Origin: Ptychodera flava
Lineage: Eukaryota; Hemichordata; Enteropneusta; Ptychoderidae
Assembly (NCBI RefSeq): GCF_041260155.1
Contig: NC_091933.1
Span: forward strand, 20,489,599-20,553,598
Length of the DNA stretch: 64,000 nucleotides
Direction of reading: 5' to 3'
This document shows positions 1 through 11,700 of this stretch, piece by piece (position 1 is the stretch's first letter; each line of letters opens with the position of its first letter). Made by a program: the position numbers and the translations under genes. The notes under the pieces are model-generated. The model saw only the letters and a list, made by a program, of their open reading frames with translations. It had not been told where the DNA came from and ran no database searches.

Positions 1-496
1 CTGCATTCTTGACTTGACAAGGGGTATGCAAAGTGCCTTTACAAAACAGATTGGAGCACAAGTGTGATGTTATGACAAGTCATTCTAACATGGCATCTGA
101 AGACTCCAATGATCAGGAACTACAAAATTAATTCAAAGTGGGTCGTCCATCTCTGACAGGCAGGTGACATGTATGAAAACTGACTGATTTCTTGTAGTTC
201 TCTGAGGAATATTAAAGTCATCGGAGAAAGAATTAAGAGGCAGTTCACCATGTTCTTGTTTGGGATGATCAACAGCATTCTCCCTTAGTTATAATTACTG
301 CTGTATTCTAAGAAAACCATTGCAATATCCGTTCTGTGGACATCCTTCATAAAACACTATGTGGTGTAATAATCCTGAGGTACAGACAGAGTTCCATGAA
401 ACTGAAGACAGAAACTTGATATACAACATTGGATGGTTTTATGAGAATATTGACCTTACACTAGACTAAGCAGTAACAGCAGCTGTGCATGATTTC
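1..496. other. AT-rich non-coding stretch
   Basis: No open frame with splice signals, no RNA gene and no recognisable repeat was seen here. It lies downstream of the last DALRD3 exon found, so it may be intron of that gene. Confidence 0.4.
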
Positions 497-816
497 ACGT
501 AGTTTCAGCCTCCAAAATTAAAGACCTAAACTTTTGCTTAAACTTTTCTCAAGGCAACTTTCAGCCATTTTCTTTCAAAACCAGGAATAAAAAATCAGGG
601 GTCACTGTGCAAAATTACCCACCATTTACTGATATTTGAAATTAAAAATGGCATTAGCTCTACGGGGAGAAAAAATCTAAATTTTCAATTTTTGTAGAAA
701 TTAGATGCTAAAACTTTAATTGAAATCCACGAGCTTGAAAATGACCCCCTAAGTGCATCAAAAAGGTATGGTAAATTTGAGTCTGAATATCTGTCCCTGA
801 GGCATATTCTACCTTA
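497..816 (+). repeat. Family A repeat, copy 1 (MITE-like)
   Basis: First of six related ~260-360-bp copies in this window. It shares with the others the segments 'acttttgcttaaactttt', 'ccattttctttcaaaa', 'aaaaatggc' and the terminal 'attctaccttaac'. Better copies have inverted ends TTAAGGTA...TACCTTAA and no coding capacity, which points to a non-autonomous DNA transposon that uses or mimics a TTAA target. The left end is degraded. Confidence 0.7.
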
Positions 817-1327
817 ACATGGGGTTCATTTACCTTTGATAACAATCTTTTATTCATAAATATACTCCAGATTAGATGTCCAGCTAGTCCTAATTTAAGT
901 CTTGCATCCCCTCTTTCCTTTTCTTATTTTTGCTTTTCATGATTAAGATTCTTGCTGTCTTAAATGAATATAATAAATAAATAAATAAATTTGCAATTAA
1001 AGCTATTTACCATATAAAATCTGCTCTTTCGTTTAAAAAAAATTTGTCCCGTAATATATTATTACCCTAGCACTATAATTACAGAGATAGAGAAATGTAT
1101 GAGCTTAGTAGCCAAAAGTTTGACGACCCTGGATCTCTAAATAAGCACCCTGGTTTGCCTGAAAACATGAGGAGAAAAAATGTTTAATTTGAGACACCAC
1201 TTTCCATCATTTTGGTGATGATCACTTCCATTAATATAATAGTGGGTTTAATCATTAATGTTACGAAATGCATTGTTTTTGTAAATTGATGACTGCTAAT
1301 GTTTTCAATGTAACCATAGCAACATAC

Positions 1328-1472
1328 CAGTACTTCAAATTGGTCAAGGTCAACTTTCAATGGCAAGGTGGTGATGACACCAATATCTACTGATTGTATC
1401 TTTTGCCATTTACTAGATATTCCACAGACATACTTTTTATAAACAAGCGACCTAGCGGCCGATATAGCTCCG
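1328..1472 (-). CDS. Possible orphan exon (48 codons)
   Basis: On the minus strand an open frame is bounded by an acceptor-like '...ataaacacag' and a good donor 'CTG|GTATGT'. It would encode 48 residues that include a KKYVCGISSKW segment. There is a faint resemblance to the 'KHLICGPVK' region of DALRD3, whose upstream exons are on this strand, but the phase (1 nt in, 0 out) does not join directly to the last DALRD3 exon and the rest does not match. It could be a chance open frame in AT-rich DNA. Confidence 0.2.
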
Positions 1473-1569
1473 CTGTGTTTATGTAGAGAATAACTATTTT
1501 TGACACATGTTGATGAAGAAGGTGGAAATCTTTGATAGCTCAATGCAGTGGCCAGAAAAAGTGGCTAAA

Positions 1570-3075
1570 ATAGCTGCAAAAATACACAATAGAACATTTC
1601 ATTGTACTTTGAATATATCACATTGGATCACCCCAAGAACATGTCAACCAAAGCTATCTGATGAGTAGTTTTTTGGAGAATAAAATTTTCTGACCAAAAA
1701 TGGCAACAATTGCCCCAAAAAATAAAATTTGCAGATTTCATCATAATTTCAAAAGATCAAATTTAGTTCATCTATAGAAACCTGTATACCAAATTTGAAA
1801 GCTGTTGAACAGTACTTTTTGAGAAACACATTTTTTAACCAAAAATGGAAAAATTGACCCAAAAATTCAAAATTGCAGATTTCATCATAATTTCAATAAA
1901 TATTATTTAGTTCATCTATAGAAACCTCTATACCAAATTTCAAAGCTATCAGATGAGTAGTTTTGGAAATACACATTTTTTGACCAAAATTGGCAAAAGT
2001 TGCCCCAAAAATACAAAATTACAGATTTCATCCGAAATTCAATAAATATTACGAAGCTCATCTGTAGAAACCTGTATACCAAATTTCAAAGCCATCAACC
2101 AGTACTTTTTGAGAAAGACATTTTTTGATCAAAAATGGCAAAATTGCCCCAAAATTACAAATTGCAGATTTCATCATAATTTCAATAAATTCATTAAGGT
2201 GATCTGTAGGAACCTGTATACCAAATTACAAAGCTATCAGATGAGTAGTTTTGGAAATACACATTTTTTGACCAAAAGTGGCAAAAAATGCCCCAAAAAT
2301 ACAAGATTGCAGATTTCATCATAATTTCAATAAATATCATTTAGTTCATCTGTAGGAACCTGTATACCAAATTTCAAAGCTATCAGATGAGTACTTTTGG
2401 AAATACACATTTTTTGACCAAAATGGCAAAAATTGCCCCAAAAATACAAAATTACAGATTTCATCAGAAATTTAATAATATTACTAAGTTCATCTATAGA
2501 GACCTGTATGCCAAATTTCAAAACTATCAGACCAGTACTTTTGAGAAATACATTTTTTGACCAAAAATCACAAAAATTGCCTTAAAAATGCAAATTTGCA
2601 TATTTCTGCACAATTTGAACAAATCTGAAATAGATCATCCCTAGGGACATATGTACCAAATATCAAAGCTATCTGACCTGTAGTTTTGAAGAAGAAGATT
2701 TTTAAAGATTTTTTTACCAAAAATGAAAAAAATTGCCTTAAAAATACAAATATGCAAATTTCACCACAATTTAAACAAATCTGTCTGAAGTCACCCTAAG
2801 TAAACTGCATATCAAATTTCAAAGCAATCAGACAAGCGGTTTCAGAGAAGAAGATTTTTTTACCAAAAACACCAAAAAATGCCCCAAAAATACAAATATG
2901 CAAATTTCACTACGATTTGAACAAACTTAAGTGAGGTCACCCCAAGTGAGCTGCATATAAAATTTCAAAGCAATTGGACTTGCGGTTTCAGAGGAGAAGG
3001 CAATTGTTGACGGACGACGACGGAGACGACGGAAAATCAACCTATTTGATAAGCTCCGCGTCGCTGACAGCGTAG
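1570..3075. repeat. Tandem array of ~10 units of ~141-157 bp
   Basis: A unit of about 145 bp repeats nine times plus a leading partial. The marker 'accaaaaatggcaaaaattg' and its variants recur near 1690, 1838, 1982, 2128, 2270, 2416, 2559, 2716 and 2862. Each unit also contains 'cagatttcatcataatttc', 'aacctgtataccaaattt' and 'aaagctatcagatgagtag'. Units near the right end diverge and the array ends in a CGACGACGG-rich tail at about 3005-3070. The chance open frames here are short and unrelated between units, so this is a satellite-like or element-borne array, not a coding repeat. Confidence 0.85.
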
Positions 3076-4852
3076 TTTTTATAAAAAACTGCACCAACAG
3101 TATAGGAATACAAGTTTCAACCACAGTGTACATGTAAAATGACAGTCAAACAGACTTCTTCACTTGACAAAACACAAAAAAACAGTAAGAACATTGAAAC
3201 ACACTAGGCAGCATTATAATCTGAGATCCAGGGAATCGGAATTTAAACTTGAAGTGGAAAACTCTTTTAATTCACGTGTAAAGCCATGAGGCATTTCAAT
3301 ACTTCCAAATGTACAGACCAACTAGTGAGAAAATTGTACCTGTTGAAACTTGAAAGGGAAAAAATAGAACATTTATCTCTATTTTTTTGCCTTATTACAA
3401 TATAATCTACGTACACTCCTGATTACCAGTCTATGTAAAATATCAAGCTTTTTGAACTTTGGACATGACGCTGCAATTTAAACTTCAGAGATTAAACAAC
3501 TTCATTATACAATCTACTGTACTTATCAAAATAGCCCAATACACCGTAGTTGAAAACAGGCGCAGTACACCTGGCCTACTCTCTGGCTTCAAATTGTGTG
3601 AGACTGCATAAAAACGGAAAGGTGCTGATACAATTGCATTTTCAACTTGAACATCAGACGATTACTAAGACCCTGCATTTTTTTCCCTCATTGAGAGAGG
3701 TTTGACAATGGAACATTACCAAAGAAATACATGCTGACTTATGTGACTTTTCTCATGTAACTTTATGTGAATTTGTAACTAACAAATGGATGGATGGATG
3801 GATGAATGAATGAATGAATGGATGAATGAATGGATGGCTGGATGGATGGATGATTGAATGAATAAATAAATAAACCAGTACATAATGAATTAATACTGTA
3901 CATCAATGGACAAATCAATCAATCAATCTCTTTCTCCCCCATCTTTCTGTCTCTCCCCCTCTCCTCTCTCTCTCTGTAACCCTTTCTCTCTCCCCGTTTC
4001 TCCATCCCACCCTAGCAAAGGAAATTCTCTACTTCTTGGTGATTATAGATGAATTTTATTAGAGATGACTTTGACACTCTCTTTCTGTAAGTTATTAACA
4101 CCATATAGGTGAGCATGTAGATATACTGCAATTTGCATTTCTTGCCAGTATAACTTTGCTATAAGATTTGTAGGCTGTTACGGAGACAAAGATGAACCGA
4201 TTTACTCTCCATGATATGCAGAAGAGCCATATGAAAGAGGCATCACATGACAGAGAGCTCATTTTCCTGGTGTGAGAATTTTAGGTGTATAATACTATCT
4301 AATTAGGTATCCACCGTCCAGTTCACGTGAATGGTCGGCAATGATGTTCATTGATTCCCTCAAATCAAAGCAAACCTAGCAGGCATGGCTTAATGCCCGG
4401 TCAGTTTGTTTGTGGAGTGACTATGGTTAATGTTCACACTACACATTCCGAATTGTTAAGGTGTCCGATCGACAGTTTCACATTAGGAAAATAGTTCACA
4501 TATCTGAATTAGTAGATAGAGCAGATAAATTGTTTTGTATGGGTGTCTGCCAAACTCAAGTCATTCTTTTTATTGCCTAAATACAGTTTTTTTAAAATAA
4601 CCTTTAAAACTTCCTACGGGGCTTGCCCTGACTATCAACAGTTAAGATAACCATTGATAAGATCTTCAGAGCAGTCAAAACCTTAGTGCTTGTAAATTGT
4701 ATCAAAATAAAGTCCAAACCCAGAGTTCACAATAACAGTTTAATTTGCAAACGCTACTAGGTTATTTCTCTTTATTTTGACCTCAAAAGTTTTTTTCCAT
4801 TCTATCTACATCAGAAGTTCTCTGGACAGTACAATCAACACAAGATCAGGGT
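3076..4852. other. Non-coding stretch
   Basis: No gene was seen. It contains an (ATGG/ATGA)n microsatellite (listed separately) and a CT-rich tract at about 3928-4005. Confidence 0.5.
3783..3873. repeat. (ATGG/ATGA)n microsatellite
   Basis: Tetranucleotide run of ATGG, ATGA and AATA units. Confidence 0.9.
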
Positions 4853-5211
4853 TTTAAGGTAGAAAGAATCTGCCACGGGTCAGATACTCAAATTTTCAAA
4901 TTTTAACAATTCTTTTCTGGTCAACAGCTTGTAGAGCCTCATTTTGAAGCTCTTAGAGTGAATAAACTTTTCAACATCTTTAATAGGTTTGTGAAAAATC
5001 AAAAATTTAAATTTTGCTTATAGAGTTAACACAGGAATGGCAGCCATTTTGAAATTCAAAATATCAGAAAGTACAAGATGATTTGTTTCTCCAGTAGCAA
5101 AAATTTTTGTGATGATCCCTGATTTTCAGTCTTGCTATGGATCAAAGTTGCGTTTCGCAAAGTTTGAGCAAAAGTTTAACACTTTCAATTTTGAGGTGTG
5201 TACTATCTTAA
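4853..5211 (-). repeat. Family A repeat, copy 2
   Basis: Inverted relative to copy 1. It starts TTAAGGTAGAAAGAATCTGCC and ends 'gaggtgtgtactatcttaa', with the shared internal 'agccattttgaaat' and 'tcttgctatgga' regions. It has no coding capacity. Confidence 0.75.
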
Positions 5212-5300
5212 TATATTGTTTGCAAGGGTCTGGACTTATTAATATTCAAAATATTTCACCACTTTTGTTAGCAAACCATAATTCTGCCGGAATATAGAAT

Positions 5301-5474
5301 ATAGAAATAATGGGCGATGTCCTGACCATATACGTTTATTTATGAGCAAGGGCGAGAGGAAAGCCAAAAATCAACAGGCAAGACTTGCCAAGCCCGTTAA
5401 TTTTGGCTTTCTTCTCACCCGCACCGCACCCATAAATAAGCATTAATGGTCAGGGCGGAGTCTGTTATTTCCAT
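5301..5474. repeat. Hairpin (foldback) element, ~174 bp
   Basis: The left arm 'agaaataatgggcgatgtcc' through 'gaggaaagccaaaaat' is matched, with a few mismatches, by the reverse complement of 'attttggctttc' through 'ctgttatttcc'. The short centre contains 'ggcaagacttgcc', itself a palindrome. No ORF. It is consistent with a small foldback/MITE element. Confidence 0.75.
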
Positions 5475-8404
5475 TATATCATCAACGAAACCAAGAAAAC
5501 CATCAAAATTTAAAAGGGTTTCCCACGTAAAAGACAACAGGCCGCAGAACTTGTGCAATACACGGCACACTGTCACGACACTGTAAAAATTTTGCAAATT
5601 GGGAGATTTTTTTGGAAAAAGTGTCTAAATTCGGTTCACGAGTGATTCATTTTATTCTGTGATTGATTATGATCTTTGTACAAATCAAGTTTACGTTTTA
5701 ACTGTAAAGTTATAATGGTTATGATATTATTCGTATTCACCGTCATATAAAGAAACCATTACTGTGTATTTGCGGTCAGTCACATGGTTCAGCTCGACCA
5801 ATTAAAATGCGATGGACAGGGCACGGTAATATAATAGGTGTAATAATTGCATCAAATTCTGAAGTGTATTGCTGTAATCATATTAGTTTCCAGAAGGGGG
5901 TTACGGAAATTTTTGTCCCAAAGTGGGAATTTTCATGACACTACCGGTATCTGGATGAAAACAACTTTGGTAACTTTGAAGCTTAGTTGTTGTTGCACTC
6001 CTGAGTACATGACCACGGCCGCAGTCAGATAATATTTGGTGGGGGAAACTTTTTAGACACAGATTGAAGTTTTTGAAGCTGAATTCCAGCAAAGCAGAGC
6101 CAGCATTGCACACATTGTATCACGTCCTGCATTATCTTATCTCTTATACGTACCATTCGAAAGATAGATACAATGAGTGTACTTAATCAAGCTTGAAAAC
6201 AGTTTTAATACTATGACCAAATGTGAACTGAACACGCTCCGTCATATGAGAAAAACAATAGGAAGATCCTTGTCTGCTAATAATCCTATTAAATAAATAA
6301 AAGAACCCTCTCTGAAATTTTTTTTCAGAATTTTGATTAGGATCATAGCTGTGTTTAATTCCATAGCAAAAAGACATCAACACAGGTCCAATAATGAGTA
6401 TCATTCAAGGTAAATAATAATTTATGGCCTAGGTCCCAGGAACAAATGGAACATAGCAATATCAATTACGTTCTACGTAAAAGTTGCATGCTGACATTGA
6501 TTGGCTACACTTGGCATGAGTTTCACAAAGACCAGAAGTCTCAGTCGTCATGTGATCAGGTGGAATGAATGGGCGACAGGAAATGCACAAAATGCGCAAA
6601 ATCCCGAAAGTATGTCACGTGTATGAAACAAAAGTCCCAGCAGGAAACAGGATTAGTGAAAACAATCACCTAGAAAGTGTTAAACAGGCAAAAAAAAAAC
6701 ACTTTTATTATTACAGGCAACTATCATAACATACTTTGAGGTTATCTAAACAATAAACCACCCCAAGCTGATGGGTATATGATTTTAATGACATATACAT
6801 ATACAAGCAGTAGTGTGTGCATTTATGGAGTCAGCTGATCAGTTGCTGAGATGTGTATAATGCTATTATATTACAACAGTATATTAAAATTCTGGTGTGG
6901 AAATGTTTAGATTCACTCAAGACATCTTTCACTGCCCTGGCAAGTGTTCTATATGATATTACATGAGGCCCTTTCTTCCATTTCCAGACTTATAATATCA
7001 TCATTTTTCCATAATATAGGACATTCATTTGCAGGAATTTCTCTGAAAAACCCCCCCTTTTTTGATTCCATCCCTTGTGCATGTGATGGTGTTCTGTCAC
7101 ACAAGTCTATGGGGTGATTGGTGTCACTGTTTATGCTAATACAGGACCACGGTGAATGTTACAATGCCTTTGACAGTGAAAATCTCTTTACATGAATTAG
7201 CAATCTAACAGAACTGGAGCACACACCCTGACAACACAATGCAATGCATTTCCTGGACTTTGTGAAGTGATGGTGATTGAATTTGGACGTGGAGAGTCCA
7301 TGTAAAAATCTGTATTTGTTGTACATGAAGCTACATACGGAGAATCGTAACAACACATCTACACTTTATTCTTTCTTTGTCACCGGGCATGAAGATTCAC
7401 ATTTCAAACTGTCTGAATGATAACCCTGTTGATCAGCTGTCGCTCAGAGTTATCTTGTCAACTACTCACTTGTCATACCTGTGGTTCTACAATGTATTCG
7501 ACGATAACCTCACTGGTACTGATGACATAAAATTTGATGAATACGATAACAACGCAATAAATATCAAGTTGTACTATTGTACTTTGGGTGATGACTCTTG
7601 TAGTTTGCTCTCACTCCATTGTCTGATTTGAGTTAGAGGGATAATTGTGTACTGTCGGGAAATTGGGCAGCAAATAAGAATTGCGGGGGTGGGATGGGGG
7701 TGGGGGTGTTAATGGAACTATTGTTACGGGATGTTTGTTGAGTTTGATGCAGCAATGCTTGATGACACATGATACATCAAAAGTGCAATGGACACCAGCT
7801 AACAATTAAATTTTCAACATAAGCTCTTCATTATTTCTGCAATCCATGACGCGCAAAATTCAGCAGTTTTAGCAGATGGAGTTAAGTGGATGCAAAAGAA
7901 GTACTAGAATAGAGTTTTTACTTGGTTCTTATCACAATTGGACTAAAAACGCTAACACACCTTCGAACTGGTCTAAAACCAGTAATTTCCCCTCGCTCAA
8001 ATATTTCTTGGTTGAAGTTGCAAATGTTAAAATATCCTGTAAAACACAACACGTCCTAGAATCATTCACATGCTGTACACAGAGCACAATCCTAGGTTCA
8101 TGCATATTTTCTATTCATAAATGACTTGTTATCCCAGGATATGTATAAGGGAAAAATATTCATTAATGCACCAAGCACAAAGGAATACCAAACTGTAGCA
8201 CTTTTGAGTATCAGATCCAATACCTGATAAAAGAAATGCATAAAACTTGAAAAGGGCTTTGTTATCAATCAGAATTGTATACTAAACGGACAACTTTATC
8301 TTAAACCTGTCTTCCAATGGTTCTACTTTTGAAGGAAAAGGACGTACTGTGTTCAATAGACTTGGTACACCTAAAATATCACATGACGACAGATGCAAAC
8401 TTAC
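5475..8404. other. Non-coding stretch downstream of DALRD3 exon 3
   Basis: Presumed intron of DALRD3. I read the minus strand here for the missing C-terminal exons (the region equivalent to the human 'CGPVK', 'TKSG' and DALR-domain segments) and found none I would accept. Short open frames are scattered and lack paired splice sites. Confidence 0.4.
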
Positions 8405-8787
8405 CTTGCACATTTTGAATATTTTGATCGTATCCATTTTTACCAATACTCTTTCCTGCATCTATCAGAAACTGCCGAATGTGAAGGAAGGCACCGTCCT
8501 TGTAGCTCATGTCTGTTGTACTGTCACTATCAGCAACAACAATTGTACTGTCATTACTAGAGTCACTGGTGGGGCAACTGAATTGTGAACCTTGTTTCCC
8601 ATCCAGATCTGTCCTGCTTTCACAGTACATGTACTTGGAGTTTTTCACCTTCTCAGTTCCATCAGTTTGTACCCTGTCAATGTCCCTTTGCTCACAGCTT
8701 TTTTCTCCAGAAAGACTGATTTCAAATGCTGCAACTTTGGCCTTTAGCTCTCCAGGTGGAATATTTGGTGCATGGATGACATCAAAT
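8405..8787 (-). CDS. DALRD3: DALRD3 coding exon 3
   Basis: Acceptor 'tatcattag|A', donor 'GTGCAAG|GTAAGT'. It encodes FDVIHAPNIPPGELKAK through YDQNIQNVQ (127 codons) and exits after the first base of a codon. The middle carries a low-complexity S/D/T segment (around 'SDSSNDSTIVVADSDS') that I do not recall from vertebrate homologues. Confidence 0.8.
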
Positions 8788-11700
8788 CTAATGATAGAAA
8801 AAAAAAATTATGCATGAGATGTGCATTACATTGTAAGTATCTATTTATTATAAGGTAGAACGCACCTCAGGGACAGATATTCGGACTTGCAAACTTTTAC
8901 AATTCTTTTCTGATCTACCACATGTGGGGGTTCATTTTAAAGCTCTTGTGTAAGAAAACTTTTCACCAGCTTAGTTTTTCGAAATTCGAAAATTTTATTT
9001 TTCTCCATAGAGTTCAACACAGGGATGGAAGCCATTTTGAATTTTAAATATCGCTAAATCTTGAGTTATTTCCCTAGTACCAAATTTTGCACAGTGACCC
9101 ATGATTTTTATTCTTGATTTTGAAAGAGAATGGTTGAAAGATTCCTTAAGGAAATTTTGAGCAAAAGTTTAAGTCTTTCACGCGCGAACTACCTTAACAA
9201 TGCTGGTACTCAGAATTCTGAAAATCATAGCTCACCGTGGACTATCCTTAAATATCACTGGCTACTGTGCTGTCGCCTAGCTTCATGCTATCCCAGCATG
9301 CTTCCTCCCTACCATATGTTACAGACTATGAAGGGGATTTTGAGAATCCACATCACTTTAATAATGTACCATCAATGGGTTTCCCACATCTTGTCTTTGT
9401 ATAGCTGCAATCTATCTATGTAATGTCTTCACAGGTCCAAGGGTGTCATTCATACATAGTATCTATTTAGTTTTTGTTACTCATCTACTCTTGTTATCAC
9501 AATTATGGTTTTTATTGTTGTCCTCAAGTAGCATCTCAGAGTAGTGATGATTGAAGTGGTACCATAACTACAATCAGTGCTTTGACTATTTCTATCTTCA
9601 TGGCTTCTTGTTGTAAGTACATAAGAGTGAAGCAATCTATTCCATTTTATAGGTTCATAGGACCAGCACCTTGGTACATTCATTGGCCCTGCCACTCTGT
9701 GATAGAGATTGTAGTCATGGGGTATATCAACTGATAGCTAGTGGTCTGCAGGGACTTAAAGAATTGCACATCGATTGGTCAGATACCAAGCTAAAAAAAA
9801 TGTTTGTGATCTTCCACTCCAAATCATTGCAAGTTTTCATTGATTTCTGATACCGCGATAGAATATCTATCTATGAATTGCATTGGTACACTTGGTTCTT
9901 GATCTAGCCTGCTATCGGACAGCATACACAGAGATACAGACACAGACACACAGATATAAACTTGCACTGTCAATGTGACACTACTACTAGTCAAGCTTGA
10001 TCGTATCTTCTATGTTTCAGCTCACTGACGATCAGGTTGCTAAGTTCTCATAAATCACGTCAAATTTAAAGCTATGATGCCCCAGAGTCTTACAAGAGAA
10101 ACCATCGTTACAAGATCTTTTCAGATATTGCTCCATATTTGAGTGCGCTTGTTATTTTCTCTCGCAAATCAAATTTCTGATTGCGTAAGTACCGAAACAC
10201 TAGACACCACGACACACAAATGATAACAATGCATTTTGTGTGGGTCACCTTTTGTACAAAGTCTACCAATGGTATTGGCTTAAGGTCTTCAGGTTAAGAG
10301 ATACGGTTCATATAGATAAAGCATATGACATGCATATCAATAGGCAGATCTAATCTCCTGACTTATCACAGCCCAGGTATTCCAAAAAGTTGGAAAAACA
10401 ATAATATATGTTGTGTGGCATTGATATTCTAGTGATTCAGCACATGACAGAGCACGATACGCATAAAGTCCTGGCATAAAGTACACCTACGGTTGACCTT
10501 TGCAGGGTTCATCTCCCATCGGTCTATGAGTTTAAACAACTCTCAGAGTTAGAAATTTTTGGAAACAGAGATAACTGGTTTATATCTCAGGTGTGCATCT
10601 AGTAAGTGTGAAAAAGATGTGACACTGCAGCGATCCATATACACACTGATATTAAAGTCCATGATCTTCGATCCTGCCTCTTTCCCAAGCATGGTTGATC
10701 GGTAGTCCAGATGCTGGGCTACTTGAAGCTATGGTACTATCAGTGATCAAGACAATGATTTTTTTGTTTTGAACTCTACTGTTGATAGATGCTTTCAATG
10801 CATGCCATAAGACAAACAACCACACAACAAATCTTTGACCAAAGACACCTTCGTGAAACCACATCTCTTCTTTTCAGATGTGTTTGTGTTATTTGCTATC
10901 TACTCACAAGGATAATTCCAGCTTTTCTACTGATTTAATGGGACAGAAGCTCTAACTTTTGAAGATTTTTTTACTACTGGTATTTTTGTTTTTCATGTTT
11001 CAATGTACAGTTTCTTCTCCTACTTCCCAAAGCATGTTAAGATACACAGTATTAAGCTGGTCAATCAGCCTCCTGTACACCTGTAAACTGCACTGTTGTG
11101 GTTGACCAGTGAATTCTGGTCCACACTAGAATTCAGATGTAAACAATAACAATGCATTTTACACTCAAGCTGCCTTGACAAGCTAAACAGTAGGTGTTCA
11201 ACATCCTCTGGGAGAGTAGAACAAGAACTTGCCATAAAAACAACAAGTCATAAAAAGTTAAAACTACTGGCCCTCTAAGTGAAGCATATCAAATCATTGA
11301 CAACATATGTAATAATTAAAACATGTCAATAAAATAAAATAAAATATAAAATAAAATAGTAAATATTGATTTTTAAATTTTGTATAAATGGAGAAATAAG
11401 TAATATTTTTCAACATATTTGAAATAAGTTAAAATACTGCTAGAACGAACATTATTTAGACAGTTTAAAGGGATCAAGTTTAGTCTGTAAGAGGATTATG
11501 GAGGTGTCATAGCCTTTTGTTTTCCATTGAAATTGTAATCTAGTTAGCAAATTTCTGGGGACAAGATAATCTGACGCCTGACACAGCTGTAACATGATGG
11601 AGAACAAAATGACATATTGGCATCTATTTGACACAGTGATGGAGAACAAAGTGACATATTGGCATCTATTTGACTCAGGCTGTAACATGACAGAGAACAA

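Noticed and set aside
10652..10864. 70-codon minus-strand frame in DALRD3 intron 2 with a VFGQRF motif resembling the DALRD3 C terminus
   Set aside because: It lies between exons 2 and 3, which join directly, and the match is limited to a few residues.
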